Assembly: GCA_943736015.1 (NCBI GenBank)
Contig: OX031060.1
Span: 22,769,231 to 22,833,230 of the forward strand
Length of the DNA stretch: 64,000 nt
From: Tridacna crocea
Taxonomy: Eukaryota > Mollusca > Bivalvia > Cardiida > Cardiidae
Reading direction: 5' to 3'
Position numbers and translations under genes: made by a program. Positions 31,059 to 44,908 of the stretch are shown one piece after another (position 1 is the first letter of the stretch; each line of letters starts with the position of its first letter). Below the pieces are notes generated by a model, which saw only the letters and a list, made by a program, of their open reading frames with translations, ran no database searches and was not told the DNA's origin.

Positions 31059-32799
31059 TAGGGGGATACATTTCCAGTCTGTATCTATTTATTCCTGGAA
31101 GGGTTGTTATGTGCAAAAAGACATTGTAACTGTTTGTAAAGAACAATGATGAAAAAAAAAAAAAAAAACCACGAAATTTGTGAGCAGTAGATTTTGATAG
31201 CTATGTGCTTAGAATTTGCAGAAGTTAATTTCAAGAATATCGATATTTTCTAGACAGTTTTGGATTCAATTAAAAAAAGTTGTAAACTATTTTGAGGGAG
31301 ATCAGTGCCTTCTTTTACCAGTACTTTGCACAATATTGTTCCCATTGGCACTTGCTGCTTTCTTTGATCCGAGTCTACAAACGCTTCAGAATCAACCAGT
31401 TCCTTGTTTCTGATACTTCATTCAGCTTTAATGTTAGTCACTGAGATAAAACTTACCTCTGGAATTATTCGATATGATTAACCACTTGTAACCATTTTTG
31501 GTCCCTTGTATGTGTGTTTCTGTAAGATGTATCGTCGGTCTGTGAAATGCAAATGTCTAGAAATTTGATTTTATTTTCAATTTAAGGAAATGCCATGCGT
31601 TACCCCCTTCAATTTGTTCGATTTACCTTCAGTCGAAGTGTTGTACATTTAGTACGAGAAATATTTCTTTTTGTTTGAGTTTACACCTTTAGCTGTAATT
31701 GCTTGAAATTGCTTGTCAGTAGGCCCTAAAACTGTATTTCTACCTTTTTTTGACAGTACAAATTCTTAAACCAGTACCCCCAGTTGGCGATTTCAAACCC
31801 ACAAGGCCTAAAACCAACCAACAGGCAGTTGCAAGCATATTGGGCCCTGGAATTGTATCCTCAGTTCGTGGAATGTTTCCCCAATCTATTTCAAATCCTC
31901 GTAGACTTTGAAATTGTTCTATACCCAGTTGAATGTACACCCAGGCCCTAAGCCACTGCCTCACTCTCGTGGTATTGTTTGCACAGTTTGCCCATACACT
32001 TTTTTCCTGACATGTACTTAAAATCTGTAAGATTTCAGAGAGAATCCCAAATTTAACTTGTCTTCCAGTCTTAAAACATTAGTCAGCCCAATGAACCCAA
32101 GTTAGCAACTGAACACCCCCAGTCTATGAGTCCCTCGGATACACCATAAGGCCCTGAAGCTGTGTTCTGTCTGAAAATCCACCCTTTTTCAATTCCCTTA
32201 CCTTCTTGATGTACCCACAGTTCGAAGATGTCCATTGGTTACTGCAACAGCTCGCGTTATGTTATTTTAGGAATCGAGACGTAGCCTTGGTGAGATGTTA
32301 CTGCAACTGTTTGCGTTATGGTATTTCAGGAATCGAGATGGTAGCCTTGGTGAGATGTATCAGTAAGCTGTAAACCAGTGTCCTTCCAGAGATTTTACTC
32401 CCTACCTGTTAGCCTGCAATCCCCAGTCGGAAAGATATTCGCTTGGATCCTTGTACTTCATCTCAGACGGTGAAAGACATTCTCAGTTTGATGCTCCTTC
32501 CAATCTTGTAACAATGTCCCTTCTATTATTTCAAACCAATGCCGTATGCCTGTATCCGTGGTCTGTCAGTTGGACAGATATAACCTCAGAATTTACAACT
32601 ATGCCCTCACCGGTGATTTAGCCCCAGTCAGCTTGTTTATTCTGCTTCCTTCAAATTAGAACGTAACTTAATTGAATGTACCTTCCAACGATAAAGCTAT
32701 GCCCCTGTTGTTTCACCGATAAGTCTTTGGCCTCAACGTCTTCTTTATGATCTTAACCCTTAGTCTGAACGGCCTGAAATAATGTATTCGCCCTCATGT

Positions 32800-33443
32800 T
32801 TCATCTCACACACTCTATCTCTTCTCCTTTTCTTTATTTATTTCTATCCCTCTTTTTGCAATTTCTGTTTTTCTTCACCTCTCTCCATTTAATTTTGTGT
32901 ATCTCTATTGTTTCTCTTTCTCTGTGTCTCTCACACTCTATCTACTGCCTTCCGAACTCTTTTTTACTACTCTCTGTCCCTCATTTTATCTTTCTCTCAA
33001 CACTGTTTTCCACGCTCAGTCTCTCGCTGTTTCTCTGTTTCTCTGTCTGTTTGTCTGTCTCTCTCGCTTTCTGTCTTTCTCTTGCTCTGTGTATCACTCT
33101 ATACCCCTTTCCATTTCTATTCCTGCTCTTCTTTTATTTCTTTCCTCTTTCTACCTGTATCTCACTGCCTTCTTTCACACAGTCTCTTTATCTCTGTTGC
33201 TTTCTGTCTCTTCCGCTATTCAACCATCTTCTGTCTCATTTTCCTATCACTCCCTATTCTGTTATGTTCTCTCTGTCTCTCTTTATTTCTCTTTGCTTCC
33301 TGCAAACTTTACTCTTGTCTCTCCATCCTATCAATCTCTTTCGCTTTTTTCCCTATTATCTATCTTACTATCTATATATCTATCTCTATCTGTCTATCTA
33401 TCTATCTATCAATCTATCTATCTATCTATCTGTCTATCTATAA
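32800..33443. repeat. Pyrimidine tract, unit 3
   Basis: It has the CTCATTTTATC variant, and its (TCTA)n run is one repeat shorter than in unit 2. Confidence 0.9.
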
Positions 33444-34225
33444 AGACTGCTTTCTCTGACCACACGATGTCCATCCTTTTCCTCCAAAAATGTACTTCCT
33501 ACAATAAATTAGCTTCTTTTCTTCATATCTTCCTCAGTCTGCATGATTAATCGTTTCTCATTCGATATGATGCTCCTTCAGTCCGTAATTTTGAGTGTAA
33601 TCTAACTATATTATCATTCGAATATTTTAGAATGAAATGTTATGGTGTTACTAGCACATTTGAGACATCCTGGCAAGATCTTACAAGATTACGTAATCAC
33701 CCTGTAGATTTCTACATACGACCAATTTAAATTCCCTATCGACATCAGCTATTTACCTAATGAATGCCGAAAAAGCCAAGGTTCCCATTTTATGATCTAA
33801 AGCATCTATCTATTGGAAATAAGTCATAAAAATAAACGTAGGATTCTCAATGCTATAAGTGTGCAGTATTGATTGAAGAGTGTTAAAAGTTCGATTTCAA
33901 TATTAGTTCAGTTCATATTGCGGCGGCCCGTGAACTTGTCCTCTCCTGCAATTACTTTTACCAGTATTCCGCACAATATTCTTTCCAAGGCACTGACTAC
34001 TTTTCAACATAAGAATCGTCAAAATAATGATAAAGGATGAGAAATGAATCATATCGCAATGACTGTAAGCAATTTGCGGAAAAAAATCGACCGAGGCGGG
34101 AATAAAACTAGCAGCTCCGTGTTCTCGATTTTTTTATGGTTCTCTTTATCCAGTACTCATCGTAATATTATATCCACTGGCTGCTGCCTCACATGCTCAA
34201 TGTCATAAACATCAAAACATTATTC

Positions 34226-34273
<48 letters not shown>

Positions 34274-36787
34274 TTTAAATGGAAAGTTGGAAAGCGCTTT
34301 TGATTTCGACACTTTTACCTTATAGTAGTAGGATTGCACTTTGGATAAAGAAATTGTTAAGTTTGGAAAGATTAATGACAGAAAAGAGAATTTTATGTTT
34401 CGTCCTATTTTAATAGGTATGCGTTAAAAAGTGTTCTGAAAGTAAATATAAGGGTTAATGTTTTAGCCGTCGTCCTCTTTTCCACGTAATTACCGTTAAA
34501 ACAATGAACAGCACTGAGACAGCAGACGGGCAATTGATTTCATCAAATCTTGCGAACTAGGGATTGGCTACCCCCTTGTCTCTAGAACTACGGATAAACG
34601 ACTGAGTTATCGAACTAGTGTTTGACAATCGATTGATTGATTGATTGACTATATGTGTTTAACACCGTTTTCAACGATATTCGAGTTATATTGCGGCGGC
34701 CAGTTCTCTTGCCTATGCGTTCCTATAGTTTCAGTAACTAGTACTTTTCACGATATTCTTCCCAAGCCATTGACTGCTTTTCCACATAATTATAGTCAAA
34801 ACTGCTGCTCAGAAAAATTAATGCTACCACAGTGAGCATTATCAACCCTCGGAAAGAAATGACCGAGCAGGGGATACAAACCAGCCAAGCAGTGCCTCAA
34901 GCTCCGGGCAATGCAGACCGAATACCTTTTTAAGAATCTTTGGAAGGTGAAGTCAATGTGTTGATTTGAAAATGCTGTGAAGTATTTCAGGTAAATAAAA
35001 GAAGGGGGACTGAATTGGATGATTGATTGATTGCATGTGGTTTAACACCGTTTTCAACAATATTTCAATTATATCGCGGCGGCCAGTGCACCTACCCATA
35101 CTTTACTGAAGGTTCAGTAACCAGTCCTTTGTATGATATCTTCAAAATGCAAATTACTCCTTTTCAACATAACTATTATTAAAAGTGGTTTCGAGAGGCT
35201 AGCGAAGAACCAATCCTGTCGCAAAAATTATTATCAAACCTCGGAAAGACATGGCCGAGTAGGGGAATCAAACCAGCTTACCCATGTCTCAAGTTCTATA
35301 GGCTATCGACCGAATTGATATTCGAAAATCTCTGTAGTGAAAGAAAAGTTTTGATTTTGGAATGGTGTGAAAGATTTTCAGATTTATCAAAGAAAGGTAA
35401 CTAATTTGAATGGAAAAAAAAGATGTTTTCCTGAACTCTTCAAGAGTTTGCTATAACTTAACACAAAGCCATGGCGTTTTTTCAACGCTTTTTAATAATT
35501 GCTTTGATGATGATGTTGATGATTATAATAATGGTGATGGTAGTTTCGATGGTTGAGTTGGTAGTGATGGTGGTAAAGCCGATACCGGATTTAGTAGTGG
35601 GGATAAATGTGTTTGTTTTCTTGGTGTTTTAAGGCCGACTTGAACATTACTTGTATGTTACTAATTGTGCACCTGGATTTTTAGAGACATTAAAACCGAG
35701 AGACAGCAACAGAGAGGCAGTGAGTGTGAGAGGGAGTGAGTTTGAGAAAGGTTTTAAATTTAACAATATTTACTTAATAGTGGAAAGGTCGTATTGTGGA
35801 TGAAGAAATTGTTAAATTTGTAAGCTAATGACAGAAAAGCGAAATATCTATACTGTGCTAGATTTCAATAGGCATGTGTTGGCTTTGATATGTGTTACCT
35901 GCATTGAATGAAGGATCCATTAAATGAGATACCCTTGTTATTATAAAAGATTGAGATTTAAAGGGCTGGCTGTAAGGGGAGGTGGAGGCCAGGGAAATTC
36001 ATCGGACTTTGGTAAAATTTGAATTTGTTTTGTTGCTTTTAGTCTATTGTGTTTTTAGTCATATTGGATTTCAGTCATATGAGATATATCAGGGCGTCAT
36101 TTGCATCTATCAAAGCTGTGTCGGTATTTTATTTACCAGTACATTTGCACATTATTCCAAACCAATGGATGCTTTCCTACATCCATCAATATTTTTTTGG
36201 GGAAAAAAAAAACTGTTAGTGACGAGAAAGTAATATATCATGTCGCAGTGACTCATCAAACCTCAGATAAAAATTGCAACAGCTTGGGAATCGAACCTGT
36301 GAACCCCTATTTTACAACCGCCGTTTGTCATGAGGTGAGCAACCAAGCTTAGAATTATGCTGATGATGTTTCTTGCACTTCATCAGATGTTAAAGATTAT
36401 GTCAACAAAAATGAAGGTTACTATTTTTTGGTGTTTTAACGCCGACTTGAACATTACTTGAATGTAACTAATGGTGCCTGTGAATTTCTATAGATATGAA
36501 AACAGAGAGACAGCTACACAGGCAGTGAGTGTGGGAGGGAGGGAGTTTAAGAAAGGGTTTGATTTTGACATTTTACTTTATAGTGGAAAGATTGTATTGT
36601 GGATGAAGAAATTGATAAATGTGTCAGGCGAATGACAGAAAATGTAGTGCAAGATTGTAATAGGCATGTGTTGGGTTTAATAAGTGTTACCTGCATTGAA
36701 TGAAGGATCCATTAAAAGAGATATCCATGTTGTTATAAAAGATGGCGATTTAAAGGGCTGGCTGTAGGGGGAGGTGGAGGCCAGGGG

Positions 36788-39196
36788 GATAACTTTTTAC
36801 CAGTACTTCGCACAATATTGTTCCCATTGACACTGGCAGCCTTTCTCACATAGCCTCGTCGAAAGAATTATGAGTGCTGAGATAAGATTAAATCCTGTCG
36901 CAATAATCGTCATCAATTCTATAGAGCATGTTCTCAGTGTAAGCAAATGTGTCCTTAGTCAGCAGATTTTACTTTCATCTGAAGAAGGGTGTTTGAGAAG
37001 GGTTTTGATTTTGACATTGTTACTTCAGAGTGGAAAGATTGTATTGTGGATGAAGAAATTGATAAATGTGTCAGGCTAATGACAGAAAAGGTAGTACTAG
37101 ATTGTAATAGGCATGTGTTGGGTTTAATATGTGTTACCTGCATTGAATGAAAGATCCATTAAATGAGATATCCATGTTGTTATAAAAGATGGTGATTTAA
37201 AGGGCTGGCTGTAAGGGGAGGTGGAGGTCAGGATAAAACCTTTTACCAGTACTTCGCACAATATTGTTCCCATTGACACTGGCAGCCTTTGTCAAATAGA
37301 TTCGTGGAAAGAATTATGAGTGCTGAGATAAGATTAAATCTTGTCGCAAAAATCATCATGAATTCTAAAGAGCATATTCTCAGTCTAAATAGATGTATCC
37401 TTAGTCCGCAGATTTTACTTTCACCTGCGAAAGGGAGTTTGAGAGGTTTTTTGACATTTTTACTTTATAGTGGAAAGATTGTATTGTGGATTAAGAAATT
37501 GATAAATGTGTAAAGCTGATGACAGAAAAGCTTCATGTAGAGTGTAGTAGGCATGTGTTCGGTTTAATAAACGTTACCTGCATTGAATGAAGGATCCAAT
37601 CCATTAAATGAGACATCCAAGTTGTTATAAATTGTGATTTAAAGGGCTGGCTGTAAGGGGAGATGGAGGCAAGTGGAATAACTTTTTACCAGTACTTCGC
37701 ATACTATTGTTCCCATTGATACTGGCAGCGTTTTTCACATAGCCTTGTGGAAAGAATTATGAGTGCTGAGATAAGATTAAATCCTGTCGCAATAATCGTC
37801 TTTAATTCTATAGAGCATATTCTCAGTCTAAGCAATTGTATCCTTAGTCCGCAGATTTTACTTTCACCGGAGAAAGGGAGTTTGAGAAAGGTTTTGATAT
37901 TGACATTTCCACTTTATAGTGGAAAGATTATATTGTGGATGAAGAAATTGATAAATGTGTAAGGGTAATGACAAAAGCTAGTGCTAGATTGTAATGTGTT
38001 GGGTTTTATATGTGTTACCTGCATTGACTGAAGGATCCATTAAATGAGATATCCATGTTGTTTTAAAAGATGGCGATTTAAAGTGCTGGCTGTATGGGGA
38101 GGTTGGGGTAGGGATAGAACTTTTTACCAGTACTCCGCACAATATTGTTGCTATTGACACTGGCAGCCTTTTTTTACAAAGTCTCGTCGAAATAATTATG
38201 AGTGCTGAGATAAGATTAAATCCTGTCAGAATAATCGTCATCAATTCTATAAAGTATATTCTCAGTGTAAGCAAATGTATTATCAGTCGGCAGATTTTAC
38301 TTTCACTTGAGGAAGGGAGTTTGACAAACGTTTTGATTTTGACATTTTTACTTTAGAGTGGAAAGATTGTATTGTGGATGAAGAAATTCATAAATGCGTG
38401 AGGCTAATGACAGAAAAGCTTCTGGAAGATTGTAATAGGCATGTGCTGGGTTTAATAAGTGTTACCTGCATTGACTGAAGGATCCATTGAATGAAATACC
38501 CATGTTGTTATAAAAGATGGCGATTTACAGGGCTGGCTGTAAGGGGAGGTGGAGGCCAGGGAGATAACTTTTTACCAGTACTTCGCACAATATTGTTCCT
38601 ATTGACACTGGGAGCCTTTCTCACTTAGCCTCGTCGAAAGAATTATAAGCGCTGAGAAAAGATAAAATCCTGTCGCAATAATCGTCATTAATTTTATAGA
38701 GCTTATTCTCGGTCTAAATAAATGTATCCTTAGTCCGCAGATTTTACTTTCACTTGAAGAAGGGAGTTTGACAAACGTTTTGATTTTGACATTTTTTACT
38801 TTAAGAGTGGAATGATTATATTGTGGATGAAGAAATTGATAAATGTGTGAGGCTAATGATAGAAAAGCTAATGCTGGATTGTAATAGGCATGTGTTGGTT
38901 TTAATAAGTGTTACCTGCATTGAATGAAGGATCCATTAAATGAGATATCCATGTTGTTATAAAAGATGGTGATTTATAGGGCTGGCTTTAAGGGGAGGTG
39001 GAGGCCAGGGGATAACTTTTTACCAGTACTTCGCACAGTATTGCTTCCATTGACACTGGCAGCCTTTCTCACATACCCTCGTCGAAAGAATTATGAGTAC
39101 TGAGATAAGATTAAATCCTGTCGCAATAATTATCATCAATTCTATAGAGCATATTCTCAGTCTAAGCAAATGTAGTCGGCAGATTTTAATTTCACC
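36788..39196. repeat. ~445-bp tandem subrepeat block, unit 3
   Basis: Same six-copy arrangement, with GGATCCAATCC in the third link shared only with unit 6. Confidence 0.92.
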
Positions 39197-40937
39197 TAGG
39201 GGGATACATTTCCAGTCTGTATCTATTTATTCCTGGAAGGGTTGTTATGTGCAAAAAGACATTGTAACTGTTTGTAAAGAACAATGATGAAAAAAAAAAA
39301 AAAAAAACACGAAATTTGTGAGCAGTAGATTTTGATAGCTATGTGCTTAGAATTTGCAGAAGTTAATTTCAAGAATATCGATATTTTCTAGACAGTTTTG
39401 GATTCAATTAAAAAAAGTTGTAAACTATTTTGAGGGAGATCAGTGCCTTCTTTTACCAGTACTTTGCACAATATTGTTCCCATTGGCACTTGCTGCTTTC
39501 TTTGATCCGAGTCTACAAACGCTTCAGAATCAACCAGTTCCTTGTTTCTGATACTTCATTCAGCTTTAATGTTAGTCACTGAGATAAAACTTACCTCTGG
39601 AATTATTCGATATGATTAACCACTTGTAACCATTTTTGGTCCCTTGTATGTGTGTTTCTGTAAGATGTATCGTCGGTCTGTGAAATGCAAATGTCTAGAA
39701 ATTTGATTTTATTTTCAATTTAAGGAAATGCCATGCGTTACCCCCTTCAATTTGTTCGATTTACCTTCAGTCGAAGTGTTGTACATTTAGTACGAGAAAT
39801 ATTTCTTTTTGTTTCAGTTTACACCTTTAGCTGTAATTGCTTGAAATTGCTTGTCAGTAGGCCCTAAAACTGTATTTCTACCTTTTTTTGACAGTACAAG
39901 TTCTTAAACCAGTACCCCCAGTTGGCGATTTCAAACCCACAAGGCCTAAAACCAACCAACAGGCAGTTGCAAGCATATTGGGCCCTGGAATTGTATCCTC
40001 AGTTCGTGGAATGTTTCCCCAATCTATTTCAAATCCTCGTAGACTTTGAAATTGTTCTATACCCAGTTGAATGTACACCCAGGCCCTAAACCACTGCCTC
40101 ACTCTCGTGGTATTGTTTGCACAGTTTGCCCATACACTTTTTTCCTGACATGTACTTAAAATCTGTAAGATTTCAGAGAGAATCCCAAATTTAACTTGTC
40201 TTCCAGTCTTAAAACATTAGTCAGCCCAATGAACCCAAGTTAGCAACTGAACACCCCCAGTCTATGAGTCCCTCGGATACACCATAAGGCCCTGAAGCTG
40301 TGTTCTGTCTGAAAATCCACCCTTTTTCAATTCCCTTACCTTCTTGATGTACCCACAGTTCGAAGATGTCCATTGGTTACTGCAACAGCTCGCGTTATGT
40401 TATTTTAGGAATCGAGACGTAGCCTTGGTGAGATGTTACTGCAACTGTTTGCGTTATGGTATTTCAGGAATCGAGATGGTAGCCTTGGTGAGATGTATCA
40501 GTAAGCTATAAACCAGTGTCCTTCCAGAGATTTTACTCCCTACCTGTTAGCCTGCAATCCCCTGTCGGAAAGATATTCGCTTGGATCCTTGTACTTCATC
40601 TCAGACGGTGAAAGATATTCTCAGTTTGATGCTCCTTCCAATCTTGTAACAATGTCCCTTCTATTATTTCAAACCAATGCCGTATGCCTGTATCCGTGGT
40701 CTGTCAGTTGGACAGATATAACCTCAGAATTTACAACTATGCCCTCACCGGTGATTTAGCCCCAGTCAGCTTGTTTATTCTGCTTCCTTCAAATTAGAAC
40801 ATAACTTAATTGAATGTACCTTCCAACGATAAAGCTATGCCCCTGTTGTTTCACCGATAAGTCTTTGGCCTCAACGTCTTCTTTATGATCTTAACCCTTA
40901 GTCTGAACGGCCTGAAATAATGTATTCGCCCTCATGT

Positions 40938-41581
40938 TTCATCTCACACACTCTATCTCTTCTCCTTTTCTTTATTTATTTCTATCCCTCTTTTTGCAAT
41001 TTCTGTTTTTCTTCACCTCTCTCCATTTAATTTTGTGTATCTCTATTGTTTCTCTTTCTCTGTGTCTCTCACACTCTATCTACTGCCTTCCGAACTCTTT
41101 TTTACTACTCTCTGTCCCTCATTTTATCTTTCTCTCAACACTGTTTTCCACGCTCAGTCTCTCGCTGTTTCTCTGTTTCTCTGTCTGTTTGTCTGTCTCT
41201 CTCGCTTTCTGTCTTTCTCTTGCTCTGTGTATCACTCTATACCCCTTTCCATTTCTATTCCTGCTCTTCTTTTATTTCTTTCCTCTTTCTACCTGTATCT
41301 CACTGCCTTCTTTCACACAGTCTCTTTATCTCTGTTGCTTTCTGTCTCTTCCGCTATTCAACCATCTTCTGTCTCATTTTCCTATCACTCCCTATTCTGT
41401 TATGTTCTCTCTGTCTCTCTTTATTTCTCTTTGCTTCCTGCAAACTTTACTCTTGTCTCTCCATCCTATCAATCTCTTTCGCTTTTTTCCCTATTATCTA
41501 TCTTACTATCTATATATCTATCTCTATCTGTCTATCTATCTATCTATCAATCTATCTATCTATCTATCTGTCTATCTATAA
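40938..41581. repeat. Pyrimidine tract, unit 4
   Basis: It has the same form as unit 3, including the CTCATTTTATC variant. Confidence 0.9.
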
Positions 41582-42362
41582 AGACTGCTTTCTCTGACCA
41601 CACGATGTCCATCCTTTTCCTCCAAAAATGTACGTCCTACAATAAATTAGCTTCTTTTCTTCATATCTTCCTCAGTCTGCATGATTAATCGTTTCTCATT
41701 CGATATGATGCTCCTTCAGTCCGTAATTTTGAGTGTAATCTAACTATATTATCATTCGAATATTTTAGAATGAAATGTTATGGTGTTACTAGCACATTTG
41801 AGACATCCTGGCAAGATCTTACAAGATTACGTAATCACCCTGTAGATTTCTACATACGACCAATTTAAATTCCCTATCGACATCAGCTATTTACCTAATG
41901 AATACCGAAAAAGCCAAGGTTCCCATTTTATGATCTAAAGCATCTATCTATTGGAAATAAGTCATAAAAATAAACGTAGGATTCTCAATGCTATAAGTGT
42001 GCAGTATTGATTGAAGAGTGTTAAAAGTTCGATTTCAATATTAGTTCAGTTCATATTGCGGCGGCCCGTGAACTTGTCCTCTCCTGCAATTACTTTTACC
42101 AGTATTCCGCACAATATTCTTTCCAAGGCACTGACTACTTTTCAACATAAGAATCGTCAAAATAATGATAAAGGATGAGAAATGAATCATATCGCAATGA
42201 CTGTAAGCAATTTGCGGAAAAAATCGACCGAGGCGGGAATAAAACTAGCAGCTCCGTGTTCTCGATTTTTTTATGGTTCTCTTTATCCAGTACTCATCGT
42301 AATATTATATCCACTGGCTGCTGCCTCACATGCTCAATGTCATAAACATCAAAACATTATTC

Positions 42363-42396
<34 letters not shown>

Positions 42397-44908
42397 TTTA
42401 AATGGAAAGTTGGAAAGCGCTTTTGATTTCGACACTTTTACCTTATAGTAGTAGGATTGCACTTTGGATAAAGAAATTGTTAAGTTTGGAAAGATTAATG
42501 ACAGAAAAGAGAATTTTATGTTTCGTCCTATTTTAATAGGTATGCGTTAAAAAGTGTTCTGAAAGTAAATATAAGGGTTAATGTTTTAGCCGTCGTCCTC
42601 TTTTCCACGTAATTACCGTTAAAACAATGAACAGCACTGAGACAGCAGACGGGCAATTGATTTCATCAAATCTTGCGAACTAGGGATTGGCTACCCCCTT
42701 GTCTCTAGAACTACGGATAAACGACTGAGTTATCGAACTAGTGTTTGACAATCGATTGATTGATTGATTGACTATATGTGTTTAACACCGTTTTCAACGA
42801 TATTCGAGTTATATTGCGGCGGCCAGTTCTCTTGCCTATGCGTTCCTATAGTTTCAGTAACTAGTACTTTTCACGATATTCTTCCCAAGCCATTGACTGC
42901 TTTTCCACATAATTATAGTCAAAACTGCTGCTCAGAAAAATTAATGCTACCACAGTGAGCATTATCAACCCTCGGAAAGAAATGACCGAGCAGGGGATAC
43001 AAACCAGCCAAGCAGTGCCTCAAGCTCCGGGCAATGCAGACCGAATACCTTTTTAAGAATCTTTGGAAGGTGAAGTCAATGTGTTGATTTGAAAATGCTG
43101 TGAAGTATTTCAGGTAAATAAAAGAAGGGGGACTGAATTGGATGATTGATTGATTGCATGTGGTTTAACACCGTTTTCAACAATATTTCAATTATATCGC
43201 GGCGGCCAGTGCACCTACCCATACTTTACTGAAGGTTCAGTAACCAGTCCTTTGTATGATATCTTCAAAATGCAAATTACTCCTTTTCAACATAACTATT
43301 ATTAAAAGTGGTTTCGAGAGGCTAGCGAAGAACCAATCCTGTCGCAAAAATTATTATCAAACCTCGGAAAGACATGGCCGAGTAGGGGAATCAAACCAGC
43401 TTACCCATGTCTCAAGTTCTATAGGCTATCGACCGAATTGATATTCGAAAATCTCTGTAGTGAAAGAAAAGTTTTGATTTTGGAATGGTGTGAAAGATTT
43501 TCAGATTTATCAAAGAAAGGTAACTAATTTGAATGGAAAAAAAAGATGTTTTCCTGAACTCTTCAAGAGTTTGCTATAACTTAACACAAAGCCATGGCGT
43601 TTTTTCAACGCTTTTTAATAATTGCTTTGATGATGATGTTAATGATTATAATAATGGTGATGGTAGTTTCGATGGTTGAGTTGGTAGTGATGGTGGTAAA
43701 GCCGATACCGGATTTAGTAGTGGGGATAAATGTGTTTGTTTTCTTGGTGTTTTAAGGCCGACTTGAACATTACTTGTATGTTACTAATTGTGCACGTGGA
43801 TTTTTAGAGACATTAAAACCGAGAGACAGCAACAGAGAGGCAGTGAGTGTGAGAGGGAGTGAGTTTGAGAAAGGTTTTAAATTTAACAATATTTACTTAA
43901 TAGTGGAAAGGTCGTATTGTGGATGAAGAAATTGTTAAATTTGTAAGCTAATGACAGAAAAGCGAAATATCTATACTGTGCTAGATTTCAATAGGCATGT
44001 GTTGTCTTTGATATGTGTTACCTGCATTGAATGAAGGATCCATTAAATGAGATACCCTTGTTATTATAAAAGATTGAGATTTAAAGGGCTGGCTGTAAGG
44101 GGAGGTGGAGGCCAGGGAAATTCATCGGACTTTGGTAAAATTTGAATTTGTTTTGTTGCTTTTAGTCTATTGTGTTTTTAGTCATATTGGATTTCAGTCA
44201 TATGAGATATATCAGGGCGTCATTTGCATCTATCAAAGCTGTGTCGGTATTTTATTTACCAGTACATTTGCACATTATTCCAAACCAATGGATGCTTTCC
44301 TACATCCATCAATATTTTTTTGGGGAAAAAAAACTGTTAGTGACGAGAAAGTAATATATCATGTCGCAGTGACTCATCAAACCTCAGATAAAAATTGCAA
44401 CAGCTTGGGAATCGAACCTGTGAACCCCTATTTTACAACCGCCGTTTGTCATGAGGTGAGCAACCAAGCTTAGAATTATGCTGATGATGTTTCTTGCACT
44501 TCATCAGATGTTAAAGATTATGTCAACAAAAATGAAGGTTACTATTTTTTGGTGTTTTAACGCCGACTTGAACATTACTTGAATGTAACTAATGGTGCCT
44601 GTGAATTTCTATAGATATGAAAACCGAGAGACAGCTACACAGGCAGTGAGTGTGGGAGGGAGGGAGTTTAAGAAAGGGTTTGATTTTGACATTTTACTTT
44701 ATAGTGGAAAGATTGTATTGTGGATGAAGAAATTGATAAATGTGTCAGGCGAATGACAGAAAATGTAGTGCAAGATTGTAATAGGCATGTGTTGGGTTTA
44801 ATAAGTGTTACCTGCATTGAATGAAGGATCCATTAAAAGAGATATCCATGTTGTTATAAAAGATGGCGATTTAAAGGGCTGGCTGTAGGGGGAGGTGGAG
44901 GCCAGGGG

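Larger units (their letters stand above)
24051..32244. repeat. Array unit 2 (8194 bp)
   Basis: It has three 60-bp repeats, GA run 36, A run 17 followed by CC, and five GATT at 26490. Private variants shared only with unit 5 include CTCAACATC in the pyrimidine tract, GAAATATTTATG near 30053 and TTTGTTTGAG at 31673. The order of blocks is the same as in unit 1 plus the 143 bp. SINE-like copies start near 25735, 26490, 26880 and 27965. Confidence 0.92.
32245..40382. repeat. Array unit 3 (8138 bp)
   Basis: It has two 60-bp repeats, GA run 42, A run 18 and four GATT. Variants shared only with unit 6 include an A7 run in GCGGAAAAAAATCG near 34077, GGATCCAATCC near 37593, CACTTGAAGAAGG near 38754 and a longer A run near 36205. 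Confidence 0.92.
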